A stretch of DNA of 64,000 bases from Brachionus plicatilis (Eukaryota > Rotifera > Eurotatoria > Ploima > Brachionidae), in assembly GCA_010279815.1 (NCBI GenBank), contig QEOQ01000508.1, positions 2,069,129-2,133,128 on the forward strand, written 5' to 3'. The notes beneath the pieces are model-generated. The model saw only the letters and a program-made list of their open reading frames with translations. It did not search any database and had not been told where the DNA came from. Both the position numbers and the translations under genes were made by a program. Below, in pieces: positions 37,701-49,600 of this stretch (the first letter of the stretch is position 1; each line of letters starts with the position of its first letter).

Positions 37701-40700
37701 ATAAAAAGAATTCTTACATTTTATACTCATCGAATGGGTTTTACTTGATTGTTTTGATGCTTGTTCATTCAGAAGACACATCTTATGAATTAAGTCTCCA
37801 TTTGAAAGTATATTATCGATATAATTTCTAAAATATATTAAAAATTTTTAATTAATTTAAATGAATAAATAAATTCTATTACCCGCTTGTAAGTCTACAA
37901 ATTCCAAGATAAGCTGTATGAGCTAACTCACAAGTAAACGTGTTTATCATCTCTTCGTTTGAGCCAAAACTGCTTGTAGAATTTTCAAAGGCATTTTCTT
38001 GAGACTCTGTATTACTTGGTTGATCAGAATCGTCTTCGTTATTTAAACTTAACAGTCCAAAACTTTGTGTTCTGAATTTAGTTCCACTTGAACTAAGCTC
38101 TATGCCTTTTCCTACTGAATTGTTCGACAAATCTACCGAAACTTTTAAGTAGTCGTCTTCGTCACTTGCTAAGAGATCTTTTGACGCTAACTCTTGCTTG
38201 CTGCCTCGTTGATTAAAAGACATGATCGAAACTCGAGGTTTCAAAAAAGAAGCTTTGCTGGTGAATTTTGATTCACTTTTAATTTGAATAGGTTTTGAAG
38301 GAAACACACTTGGATTCATTATATTGAATCTAACTTGACTAAAGCTATCAAAAAAAAATTTCAAAACTTCTTTCATAAGGATGCGGGTTTGCTCAAGTCC
38401 TATCCGTAAACTCAATATTAAAATGATGTCCAAAGTTTTGAAAGCTAATGCTTGCCGCATTAAGTACCCATTCGGAAACTTTAGTTTCATGTTAGAGTAT
38501 AATTTTATCACTGGTATCAAAATTTGACTTATCACATACTTAAAAAAAAATATTATCTTTTAAAAAGTCATGCTTGATTTGTTACTCCAAGTTCATCCAT
38601 CAATAATTTAAGGTCCAAATAATTCATCGAAAAATTAACAAGCACCAGTCCAGCTAATAACGAGGCCTCAAGACGACTCGAAAGCCTATTTGTACAGGCT
38701 GAAACCTTTTTAATAGAACAAAATCTTATAAACGTTTACATGAAAATTTAAATATTTAAAATTTTGGAATTTAAATTAAATTTTCAGGCAATTAAACTTA
38801 ACTTGATTGATTAATTTGTTTTTAAATTTTTATTTTGAAAACAATCTTACTCTGTAAAGATCTTAAGGTTAGGTTAGATGAAAAGAGTAAAATTATTAAA
38901 GGCGGTATTCTATTCTGAAATCGCTATGAGATACTGTAGTTTTTGACAAATATTAAAAAATTATCAGTAAAAAATAAATTGGTCGTGAAAGTTTTTTTTT
39001 AAGTTTGAATAATTAAAATTTTTCAAGCTTTTTAAAATATGAAAAATAAAAGATCAAGTCAAAGAAATTCGCTTCTTTTTAATTAGTTCCTAAAAGTGTT
39101 AAGTCAAAAGAGTAATAGCTGACCCTTTAAGCTGCCAAATCACTATTTTTTTTAATTTTTTTTTTCTTTTTCTTTTTTTTCTTTTATTAAATGATCTTAT
39201 TCGATAAAAAGCACTAATTATTTAATCAATATCTGTCAATATTTTTTATTTTTTTAATTTACTCAATTTTGTACTTTTTTGGTATTTATTTTTTTTCAAT
39301 CGCTAGGCTGAAAAGAAGGACTTAGTTCCATTCTGCGCGGCCTGAGGTTTACCTCAAATTATTTATTAAATAAATAAATAAATAAAAGTGGCATTCATAT
39401 AATAAGATTAAAATTCATTAAAGAAGCAACAAATACATTTTTGAATCAAATCATCACATTTTATATAAAAGATGATATTTGGGAATTATTAAAAATTTTG
39501 AAAAATCGGAAATTAAAATTTAAAGCTAAAAAAAGATGAAGTTCTTATTTTTATTCCAAAAAGATTATGATCAATGAAATTTGAAAATTGATTTTTTCAT
39601 CTTTAAGTCATCTCTAAGACCTATAGCGAAAAATTGACTGTCAATAAGTAAAGAAATTTTTTAATATACAGTGCCGATTTGACAAGTGGATTTCTGGGAA
39701 TTTTACGCAAATTTATGTAAATTTTTAAATTGGTAAAAATGTAAAGGCCAAAAAAGCTCAATTTTTTGAATTTTTTATTATTTTCAAATAAATTTTGAAA
39801 AAAGTGGTTTATATTTAACCAAAAGTTACTTTTTTTAACTATTTTTTACTAAAAAATTCAAAAAATTGAGCTTTTTTTGGTTTTTTCATTTTTACAAATT
39901 TTTACGTAAATTTGCGTAAAATTACCAAAAATCCACTTGTCAAATCAGCACTGCATGTAAAAGCTTTTTTTTTTTAAATAAATTTGAATATTTATTTTTA
40001 TTTTAATAATTTCCTTTTAAAATTTTCTTCATTTACAATACCATGTCTTTTGTAAAATATGTGACCTGTAGATCCTTCTAAGTTATTCGGCTCAGGTACG
40101 ATCTCCAATTAAGTGACTAGTATATATGTGATCAACAAAAAAATTAGATTAAAATGAAAATTAAATAAAAAAAAATTAAATTATGTGTGACCAAGAAAAA
40201 AATTACGTGATCAGTTTTGAAAGTATGTGACCAGTAACTTTTATTTTTTTACCATTTCACAAAATTTACTCAAATTGGGACATTCGACTAGATATTTTTG
40301 GAAAAAATTGAGAATACATTTCTAGATTTGACAAAATTTATTAACTTTAATAATAAACAAATAAATAAACTATTTTTACTAAAATTTTAAGCCGCTTACT
40401 TTTTCCGTAATTGATCAAAAAATCAAAGAGTTTCTTCTATTCAAAATTTTTACACTTCTGCATACTGAATTTGAAGAAACACGGTAATTTTTTGACCAAT
40501 TTTAAAATTCTGAGATCATTTTTTTTTTATTCAAAATTTTTTTTGATCACATACTGTTCACGCAATTAGTGATAATAAAAAATTATAACTTAGTTGAATT
40601 TACTGGTCACATATTGCAATAGACTCAGAATATCAAAGTTTGAAAAAAAAAACAACGCCAAATTTAAATAGAATAATTTTCAGCCTTGAATGATATTTTT

Positions 40701-43700
40701 TGAGAATTTTAAATTTAACTTCAAATCTTTTTAGGTAAAACTCAAATTTCAAAAAGAATTTTCGAAAATTTATTTAAAAGAAAAAAATGTAATAATCAAA
40801 TTTCTTACCGTGTTTGATACATATGGTAGATATTGTACCACAATGACTTGCTCTCCATAAAACATAGCCACAGTCTTGAGAGATTCTAGAATCAAATTGG
40901 CAAAGCGGTCTCCTTCAATCGGGTGACAGCTGTCTATAGGGTTATCACAGTTTTCTATTCGAATGAGACATTTCTGGTTCATGTAACAAATGGCAAGCAT
41001 TTTAAAAAGATCATTGCAACAAAATTTGCAAGTAAGAACAGGTCCAAGGGTTGTTATAACTCTTTGAAAACAATTAAATGCTATTGTGGATATGTTGTCC
41101 AGCTTTGTCGAGGCTGAGTCGAAATCAAAATCTTTAAAGCCAGAAATTGCCTCGATCAAAAATGGAAATATTTGGCCCAAAAAAACATCCAAACCAAAAA
41201 TTATTCTCAGCTCATTTATAAAAGTATAATCAAACAGTTTGCAAAATTTAATTTTGTCATCATCACGGCGAAAATCAATGCCCATTGTTTCACTCAAGTC
41301 AACAATGTTAAGAACTGAAAGCAAAATTGGAAGAAACTTTTTTTGAATCTCATATTTGGATAAAAATTTTGTAAGTTTGCTGAACAAGAACAAGAAAGAG
41401 TTGACACAAGTGTTGGGATTTTCGAATAAATTGATTAAATATTGAATAATCAATTCATAGGACTCGTTTCCCACGCAGATAGACTGGGATAAAAAATTCT
41501 TTTTGGGGTCACTCATGTCGAACATTAGTTTTGGTAAATAGAGAAGGGCCAAGTAAAATTTTTGCTCATGCAATTGGTCAATACTGATTGATTGGTCTAT
41601 GGAAGACGTCTCATCTGATGAGTAAAAAGTAAGGTCTTCGACATTGCGGTTCATATTTAATAAACCGGTCTGTCTAATTACCAAATTTAACTGTTTGAGA
41701 ATATAAGCTTTTTCCAAGTGTTCATATTCGTCTATTAAATAGTCCAATTTGTATGCTATTTCGTTGAATTTATATAAATTTTCAAAAAAAAGCTTAAATG
41801 GAACCACAGTTAAATGATAGTTGAGTAATGTAGAAACGGTGACATTCTGTGTTTGGTATTTAATAATGTTTTCCATGTAATAGGTTTGTTTTTGTGATTT
41901 AGATTTGAGAATTTTCGAATATTTTGAATCGGACAGTGATAAATCATTGAATGGTTTTAGAACACTCAATATAAAGGGTTGAAAAGGCCTTTTTATAAAA
42001 AAATTAATAATTTTCAATTAAAAAAAAAAAATTTCGACTGACTTCTTTTAAAAAGAGAGATAATATTATTATGTTATTATTTTTTTTAAGCCATATTTCG
42101 ATCATTAATTATTTTATTTATTTTAAAAAATTGTTTAAGCCCCACATATAAAAAGTTGTTTGTGCAAAAATTAAATTTATATAAAAAAAAAAACATTTCG
42201 ATTATTAATCAAAAATCATTCGACTTGGCTTAATAAACAATAATTTTTATTTTTTTTATTCTATTAATTTTAAAAATTTTTTCTGGTGGCTTTATATAAA
42301 GAATGGTAAGTAAAATCGAAATATGACTAAAAAAATGTATTTTTATGTAACTAAGTATATGGAAAAAAACTGAATGTGTAAAAATTTATTTAATTCTTGT
42401 TTTATTTATTAAATTGATCGTGTAATTCACTATTTTTATGATATTTCGTACAAATCAAATGACTTGACTTTGACTTAATGACTTTTGAACAACTCTTAAT
42501 TTGATGATTATAATTATAAGTATTCATAATTTTAATGTAAAACAGTAAAATTCTTTGTATTCTCTTAAGGATCAAGTTCTGAAATTAGACCATTTCAATT
42601 CTTCCTTTTGACTAAGCAAAATAAATATTATCCTTTATTGAAACAAATACAAGAAAATATAAATGTTATTCATTACTTTTTTGTCATGACCATTGTTCTA
42701 AAAATTTTTAAAAATTTAACTTAATTTTTGGCTATTTCTAAGAATAATCTAAATTAATAGTTTTCTCTACGGTCGAAATTTTAAAATTGCTCTAATAAAA
42801 TTCAAAAAAACTCAAAGTTTGATTTTTTCTGCAAATTTGATTGCGGAGTTAAATTATTTTTTTTAAATTGTGTTAATAAAAAAAGGGTACAATTTTTCCA
42901 ATGTTCATGTTTGTTCTCTATAAGCTAAGCAAATTCTTTATTTTGTATGAACTACCTTTTGGTGTATTGGTGCATTAGCTGCCCTTCTGGTAGACATTTA
43001 AGCATATTTTTCATGAAATCACAAACTTAATTTATTTTGTCATCTATTGTAGTCGTTACTTTTTTACGTATGGTAAGAGAATGAACATATTTTTTTAAAT
43101 TCTTGATAATGTTTTTTAATTTTTTTTGTTCAATATATGAATTTTTCTTCTTTAATAAGTCAAATATTAAAAAATAATTTGTTTTCTTAATAAAAAAGAT
43201 AAAAATTTAATAATTTTAATATAAAATTATCACCTTTTATTAGATTATAAAACTTTTTTTTCAAATTTTTACTCATTTTTATTAAAATTTTCTAAATTTT
43301 ACTGAATTTTACCGTTTCGAAATTTTTTATGTAAATTTACGTAAAAATCGGTAAATTTTTTTTTACTTTATTTTTTTTAATTTGTTATAAATAAATTTTT
43401 TCAGTAAATTAGTAATTTACTGAAAAAAGTTTAAAATCCCCTAAAAAGTGGCATTTTGCATAATTTTTCGAAAAATTACGTAAATTACCAAAAATCCTCG
43501 TATCAAATCGGTACTGTAATTCAAAATTAAAAATTTGCTATTCATTTTTTTACATGCTTAAATAATATTAACCTAATGTCAGAATTTTTTAAATTTTAAA
43601 TAAAATAAAACTTTTTTGTTCTAAAATTATTTTAATCCAAAAATTCTTTTTATTTTTCTTAATGGATAAAAAAATAGACAGCAATCGGCTCATATAGGAA

Positions 43701-46461
43701 AAATACCTTCCAAAAAATTTTTTTAATGGTTTAATTACTAAATTGCATGAATTAATATTTAAATGAAGCCAGCATTTTACCAAAAAATTCGTTTCAAAGA
43801 CAGATGACTTGGGAAATTTTCACAAATTTTTTGCCACAAATTAATTGAAAAATTACCCTGTTATGATGTGAGGCTCTTGAAGAATTGTTTTGCAAATAAA
43901 AATATATCGCGTTTCCAGCGAATTCTGCTGAGGCAAACATTTGAGTTTGTTAAACATTATAATTTCGCATAGAATACAACCCAAACATTTCAAGTCCTTG
44001 GAAACCAACTGTTCGAATGTAACTTCATTGTTTGGCTCACTTTTGTCATCATCATCTGGCAAACAATGATAAACTTTGTTCACAAATTTCAGCATTGATT
44101 CAACCTGCTCCAGTCTTTCCAATGGATTGAAATCTTCTGGCAAATAAATAATTGAATTATTCAACTCTTCATTTTTGACACTTAGCCTAATAAAAATTTT
44201 TAAATCTAAAATATTTTATATAATTTTGCTTTAATACTTTTTTCTAAAATCTGACTCAGAATTTACCGATTGAAGCCTTGATTTAACTTCGATATGATTG
44301 CACCGATACTTGTTTCTTACAAGCGGTGGTTGTTCCGAATGGTATGTCCTGTTTATTGATCTGACCGGATGTGGCACATTGAACAGCTGAACTATACCAT
44401 GTGTTCTCATACCCTGATTGGCGTCAATTAATGGCAAACATACATTTTTGGACTCTACAGCCGCATCTCCACTCAATCTAAAGCCAAATACCAAGTCAAT
44501 CCAGTGGTGCAGATTTTTAGAAACCGGTTCTGACTCGAGTAATCTTCGATTTACTTTAATGAAGTGTTCTGGTGATTCAGCCCACTCTGGCAGCTTAAGA
44601 TCAGACATATCTTCATGTATGGACTTAAAAATGTTTGTATCATAATAAAACTCTGGAATACATTCCTCGGGTGTCCACATATACAATCTGTTCACCGATG
44701 CCGGATACTCATTTGGGACCCAAGTTCGCCTTACATGTTGACATAAAGTATTCTTATCGGTTATCCGGGACTTGTAGACAAAATAAGAAATTTCGGATAA
44801 AAATTCTGTCAAGTGATACCCTCCAGTGGAAGAACTAGCTTGGTAGGTCAGATCCAAATGAGCGTCACCTTTATTTAGCCGAAATTTTGACTGTGATAAA
44901 TCACGCAAATTGCCAGTTTTGGAAGTGAAGTCAGTGATCCATGGAAATATGGGATGATTGTATGGACAGTTGAATTTTTTACCAGCTATACAATTTAGCA
45001 TCAAAAGATAGTTAAAGTTGTCTAATTTGTTAAAGCACCAATTTTTGGTTATGTTGGCCAAGTCTTGGTGAGTCAGATGTTTATATGAGTCATAAACTTC
45101 TTCCAATTGATTGGTAATAAAAAATGATTCTTCGACTAGGCTGACTATTTGCTGTTTATTTTCAGTTTTGTACAAGCTCAAAATGGATTCAATGGGAAGT
45201 TTTAGCCGAAGCCAATAGTTCTGATCGATATAAATGTCGCTCAGCTTCAACTCGTTTATGTTAAGATTTAAACTATTAATTTTTTTAGTGAATTTAATCA
45301 ATTGATATAGAATAAAAAGAGTTTTTTCATGTGAATCCAAGGTTCGTGGACTGTACAGCAAAATGTCGTGAAGATTGAACAGATTTTTAATAGAATATTG
45401 CAGTTTTATTTCACCTTTTTCAATATGAAAGTTTTTAAGATCGACTAAATGAGAACTAATTTCGAGCTTTTCATTGTTCAAATAAGATGGTCCGTAAAGG
45501 CTGCAAATTAGACCCAGTGCCGCTGTTTTTAAATCCTTTTTATAAATTCAACAATTAAAAAGAAATTGATTTTTTTCAAAAAAAAAATTTCAAGTTTATT
45601 AAAAAAAAAATTTGACAATTTAAGATATTTTTATAACATTAAAATAAATTTTTTTAAGGAAACACATAAGAAATTTTATCTGTTTAATTTTTGAACCAAG
45701 CAATCAAAAATATTGATACTCTTAAAAGAATTGAACTTTCTGACAAGTGTTCGATAAATTAAATTTTTTATTTTAAAGATTGTTTCATAAAAAGTCCTAA
45801 GAATAATAGTTAATCTTTTTTTACATATAGAACTACTTAATTTGTTTTAAAGAAGCATCCTTTCAGCTCTCCTTTAGATATGTTACCAAGGCAAGCAATA
45901 ATCCTGTTGTTCTAATAGTTTAGAGGCATACAACGAAAAAAGGATTAAATAATTGTTAACAGAGATTTTCTAAAAATATTTCTAATTAAAAATGGTCTTT
46001 TTCCAGATTTGTTAAAAAACTACAAATCAAGACATTAATTATTTTTTTAAAGCTCAAATCTTGACTTGATGGACAAAATTTTAAAGGTATAAGTCATGAC
46101 TTTGGCTTTTAAAACTCGGACTTTTTTTAACTGAATTTTTTTCAAGTCTATCTTTTTTTTTTAAATTATGAGGAAAAATGGCTTACTGTGGTAATGTATT
46201 GAGTTTTTCGTGGATAGCAGTTATCGTTAGTTGCTTTCCATATGTTGCTAAAATAGTTTTTATCCAAATAAGCCAGCGTTGCTGATAAATTGTCATATTG
46301 ATCCAAATCCAAAGTCTGATCTGATCTGACTGGACTTAAAAAATTGGATTTAATTTAGCAATTAAAAAATTTTAATTATACTCGAACATTTTATACAAAA
46401 ATTCCTGATTTTGATTCTCATCAAATTTAATTGTTTCAACTAAAACCTCATTTTCATTCAT
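34712..46461 (-). CDS. WDR81: WDR81, BEACH and WD40 protein, 12 exons
   Basis: The exons run downward: 46461-46382, 46334-46187, 45535-44238, 44186-43857, 43807-43781, 41988-40809, 38705-38586, 38538-37883, 37827-37718, 36076-35836, 35775-34890, 34840-34712. All junctions are in phase, giving 1734 residues (human about 1941). The BEACH region lies in exon 3 (PWITDFT, KFRLNKGD, NEYPASV, WTPEECIPEFY, HHWIDLVFGF). Exon 4 has IIYLPEDFNP, exon 6 ends YLPYVSNT, and exon 7 continues NRLSSRLEASLLAG. Exons 11-12 form the C-terminal WD40 repeats (GHTNAVKC, SGSKDKTVKLW, CDGSVHVWNPF, LLLLGSDTGDIKL). WDR81 works with WDR91 on endosomes, restraining PI3-kinase activity and aiding endosome maturation. Exon 5 is only 27 bases and is the least certain. 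The start ATG at 46461 follows an in-frame stop at 46546-46548, so the N-terminus is shorter than in vertebrates. Confidence 0.92.
36541..36689. repeat. Short hairpin repeat in WDR81 intron 9
   Basis: The arms at about 36541-36587 and 36644-36689 are reverse complements (GCTCTTTTTTTTAATTTTTA against TAAAAATCAAAAAAATAGAGC-like sequence). TTACTGTAAGATTACGTAAA sits just before them at about 36460, resembling the CAGT-end repeat family. The arms are A/T-rich, so part of the match may be compositional. Confidence 0.4.
39669..39953. mobile_element. MITE with CAGTGC termini in WDR81 intron 6
   Basis: The left end CAGTGCCGATTTGACAAGTG and the reverse complement of the right end CAGTGCTGATTTGACAAGTG match almost perfectly and continue into GGATTT and TTTTACGCAAATTTA. 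The interior mirrors too (GGCCAAAAAAGCTCAATTTT against AAAATTGAGCTTTTTTTGG). The left flank is TA and the right flank CA, consistent with a mutated TA target duplication. It is 285 bases with no coding capacity. It is the best-preserved member of a family seen several times in this window. Confidence 0.75.
40120..40620. repeat. Inverted GTGATCA/GTGACCAGTA repeats in WDR81 intron 6
   Basis: TATGTGATCA and GTATGTGACCAGTAA occur near 40125-40240. Their reverse complements TGATCACATACTG and TTTACTGGTCACATA occur near 40545-40612. The organisation resembles the GTTCAC-rich element in the TRIM intron, but the outer ends could not be fixed. Confidence 0.45.
43260..43519. repeat. Partial CAGT-end MITE in WDR81 intron 5
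   Basis: The right end, read in reverse complement, is CAGTACCGATTTGATACGAG, ending at TA (43519-43520). It is followed inward by TTTTTGGTAATTTACGTAATT. TTACGTAAA-type words occur in mirrored orientation at 43325-43350. No matching left terminus was seen, so the copy is truncated or diverged. Intron 5 (43780-41989) otherwise holds AT-rich DNA and scattered AAGTCA words. Confidence 0.5.
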
Positions 46462-46636
46462 TGTAAAATCAAATAAACCATTATTGAAAACTTGAAAAAA
46501 TATAAAACAGATAGTTGACAAGGCTTCCAAAGATGCTACTCTTTGTCAAAAAAAAAGAATTAAATTTTGAAAAAAAAAAATATTTTCATTTATTAATCCA
46601 TATTAATTATATAAAAATTATATCTTTTATCCCAAA
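46462..46636 (-). promoter_or_regulatory. TDP1-WDR81 intercistronic spacer
   Basis: On the minus strand, going down from the TDP1 stop at 46637, AATAAA lies at 46594-46589. Next comes a long T tract, then TTTGACAAAG, an acceptor-like AG at 46542-46541. The WDR81 ATG follows 80 bases later at 46461. An in-frame TGA at 46548-46546 means WDR81 coding cannot extend upstream without splicing. The geometry fits processing of a two-gene transcript. Confidence 0.4.
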
Positions 46637-49600
46637 TTAAATGTTTAATAGATAATCAACTAGCCATGGTTTGTCTTTGTCAGCAAACTTTGTTGGTGGC
46701 AAATCATACGGTACTAAAAATTCTGGCTCAGATTCATTCAAATCAAAAAAATCTCTTTCTTCCTTAAAAAGAAGAGAAATTTTAATTTTAAATCAACCTT
46801 AATTCATAAATTTTAATTTAAAAATTTTTCAAAATATTGTGTTTAACAGGTTCTAAATAAAATTTAACAAAAATTTTTTAGAAGTTTTTCAAAAATTTAA
46901 AAGAACTTTTTCAAAAAATTTTAATATTTTTAAAAGAATCTTTTTTTGAAATAAAAAACTTACATTAAGAATAGATGGAATAAATAAAACACCAATTTCA
47001 TAAGACAATATGTGATACTGACTTTCATTTTTTTCAAATGAGCCCCATGCAGCCTTGGATAAATTGGCACTTGTCAACAAAAACCAGTACAATTTTTTAA
47101 AATCATTTGAGTATCTGGCAAATGTTTTTATATGTGGACTTGCCCTTGTTCGAGCTGTTTTATCTGCTCTCCACCGACTAAATATAAATAAATAAAATAT
47201 TAAATACATTATTAAATCTTCAAAATTAACTGAAAAAAATTGTTTAAATATGGTTGTTTGATAGCGACTGATTTTGAGTACGGTAAAGAACCACCTGCCA
47301 ATGGGCCTTCAAAACTTCTAAACACGTCCTCAACACTGGGGTATATTAAAATTGGTTTGGTAATGATATGACTCATTGAGTTATTGCAGGATGACAAAGA
47401 TTGGCTAAACTCTTTACACAACCATTTATCTTCTGATGGTCCCAACGAGCCAATACTTGAAAATTGACAGACTAACTGATCTGGTTGTTCAACTGGAGAG
47501 GAAATTTTCAAATAGTCACTCAGAACTTTACGAAGTCGGACATGGCCGAATATTTTTTTACTGCTAGGAAAGCGTCCAGGACAAGAACCGATCAAAAAAA
47601 CACTTAAATTAAAAAAAATATTTTTTAAATTAATTAAATGAAGCAGTTAAAAAATTAAAACCATAAATCGAAGTATACTGAAGAGTTATCAAAAATTTAT
47701 AATAAATATTTTAAAAGTTGACCAATAAATAAAACAATTTCTAAACTTTTGCAACATTGTTATCTGATGCAGAAATTACTGAATCAAGTTAATCTTCAGT
47801 CGAAACTGGTGACCTTTTTTTCATTTCTTTTATTACATTTTTTATCTAATATTTACCTGGACCTATTAAAATCACTATATTTACAGTACTACTACGTCAT
47901 GATGATTTTGCGTGAATTTACGTAATTTACTCATTTTACTGTAAATTCTAAAAGGGCCAAAAAAGCTGCTTTTTTTCATATTTTTCTTGTAATTTTTTAA
48001 AAAATATACTTTTTTTCTATTTTTTTAGTTTTTTTATCAAAAAATAAAAAAAACGAAATTTTACGCAAATTTATGTTAAACATAAAATTACAATGAGTAA
48101 ATTTTCTAAAAAAAAATAAAAAAACGTAAGAAAATGTAAATTTATGAAATTTATTTAATTTATGTTTCGTTTAATTTTTTTTAAGATTAGACAAATCTCC
48201 ATATTTTTCAATTTCTATATTGATTACCATTTTTTGAATACTTAAATTTTAATGAAGAATAGTATTTTATAAAACCCTTTTTTAAAGGCAAATTGAAGTT
48301 TCAGATCAAATTTCAAGATCAAAAAGATCATTTAAAATTTCAAAACTTAGTTAATATAATGATTTTGATACTTTTTTAAAAATAAATACTAAACATTACT
48401 AGACATGTTATTTCAAATAAGGGTTCAGTATCAAATTAGCAACAAAACATTGATCTCTTAGTTATTTAATAAAAAAATCAATAATTTTAAAAATTCAGGT
48501 ATACTAAATTCACAAATTCAAATTCATAGCTTTATATTTATTGATTCAAACAAAAACAATTTTATTTTTCCATTTTAACAAATTTTAAATTTTAAAACCC
48601 TTAAATTTTTTTATCTTTAATAGGAAATTTTCATTAAAATCAATTAAAAAATTGAAACTTATAAAAGTTAATTAAAAAGGGATATTTTAAAATTTTTTAT
48701 ATGAAAATAAACTTGACATAACATGTCTTTTCTCTATTATTAAAAAAAAAATTAAAATTTATATTTTGATCTTTTGGTTTTGATCTCAAACTTCAATTTG
48801 CCTTTTTAAATGTCCTATATAAGATTGGCATTTTTCGTAACCCAAGCTTTTTAGAAAATAAATTATCGCCATAATTGCTTCTTTTTCATTTCTTATTCTC
48901 AGCTTTCTAAGTGAATCTTTCAGCTCATTTCAAATTAGTGGAACCATACAAACAGGCATTGATGCGGCCAAAAATTTTTTTTAAGGCCACTCTGGCGGCC
49001 AGACCGGTGGCCAAAAATTTGGGCTGCGATTTTGGCCGGCCAAGGCCAAATCATAGACGGGTGGCGAAATTTGCTATCAGACTATATCAGCGGAAAAAAA
49101 TTCCATATGAGTTAAAGAATTGTCAAAAATTTTATATTAAAGGAAAATGCTAGATTTTTTTGAAAAAAATAATTTTTCTTGACAAGGTTAAATTTTTGAA
49201 TTTTTTTTTCTAGATTAGAGATTAGAGATTTGTATGTAACATTTGAAAATTTTACTGTATTAAGATTTATACAATTTTTATCATTTTTTATTTTAATTTG
49301 TCATCTCTTAAGAGCATTTTAGCTTTACTCCGTGTAATAAAAATAGTTTAAAATTTAGAGAAAAAAATCAGCAAAAGATATATCAGCACGTATTTGTAAA
49401 AATTTATGAAATATCAAGCATAACATGTGGGGTAATGGGGTGAGATTTGGAAATTCCTGGTTAATTTATGAGACAAAGATGACAATTGGGTTATTCAAAA
49501 CCTTGGGCCAAAAGGGGTGACAAAATTTTAACTTAGCTTAAATTTAAGATTTAAAAAAATGGGTCATACTTAGATTCATGGTTTGGAAATTTTTGTCAAT

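Noticed and set aside
43589..43783. 64-codon minus frame considered as a WDR81 exon
   Set aside because: Its frame does not join exon 4 or exon 6 in phase, and it is better explained as intron 5 sequence.
48911..49153. 80-codon plus frame over the GGCC patch
   Set aside because: Arises from the repeat composition and lies antisense within a TDP1 intron.
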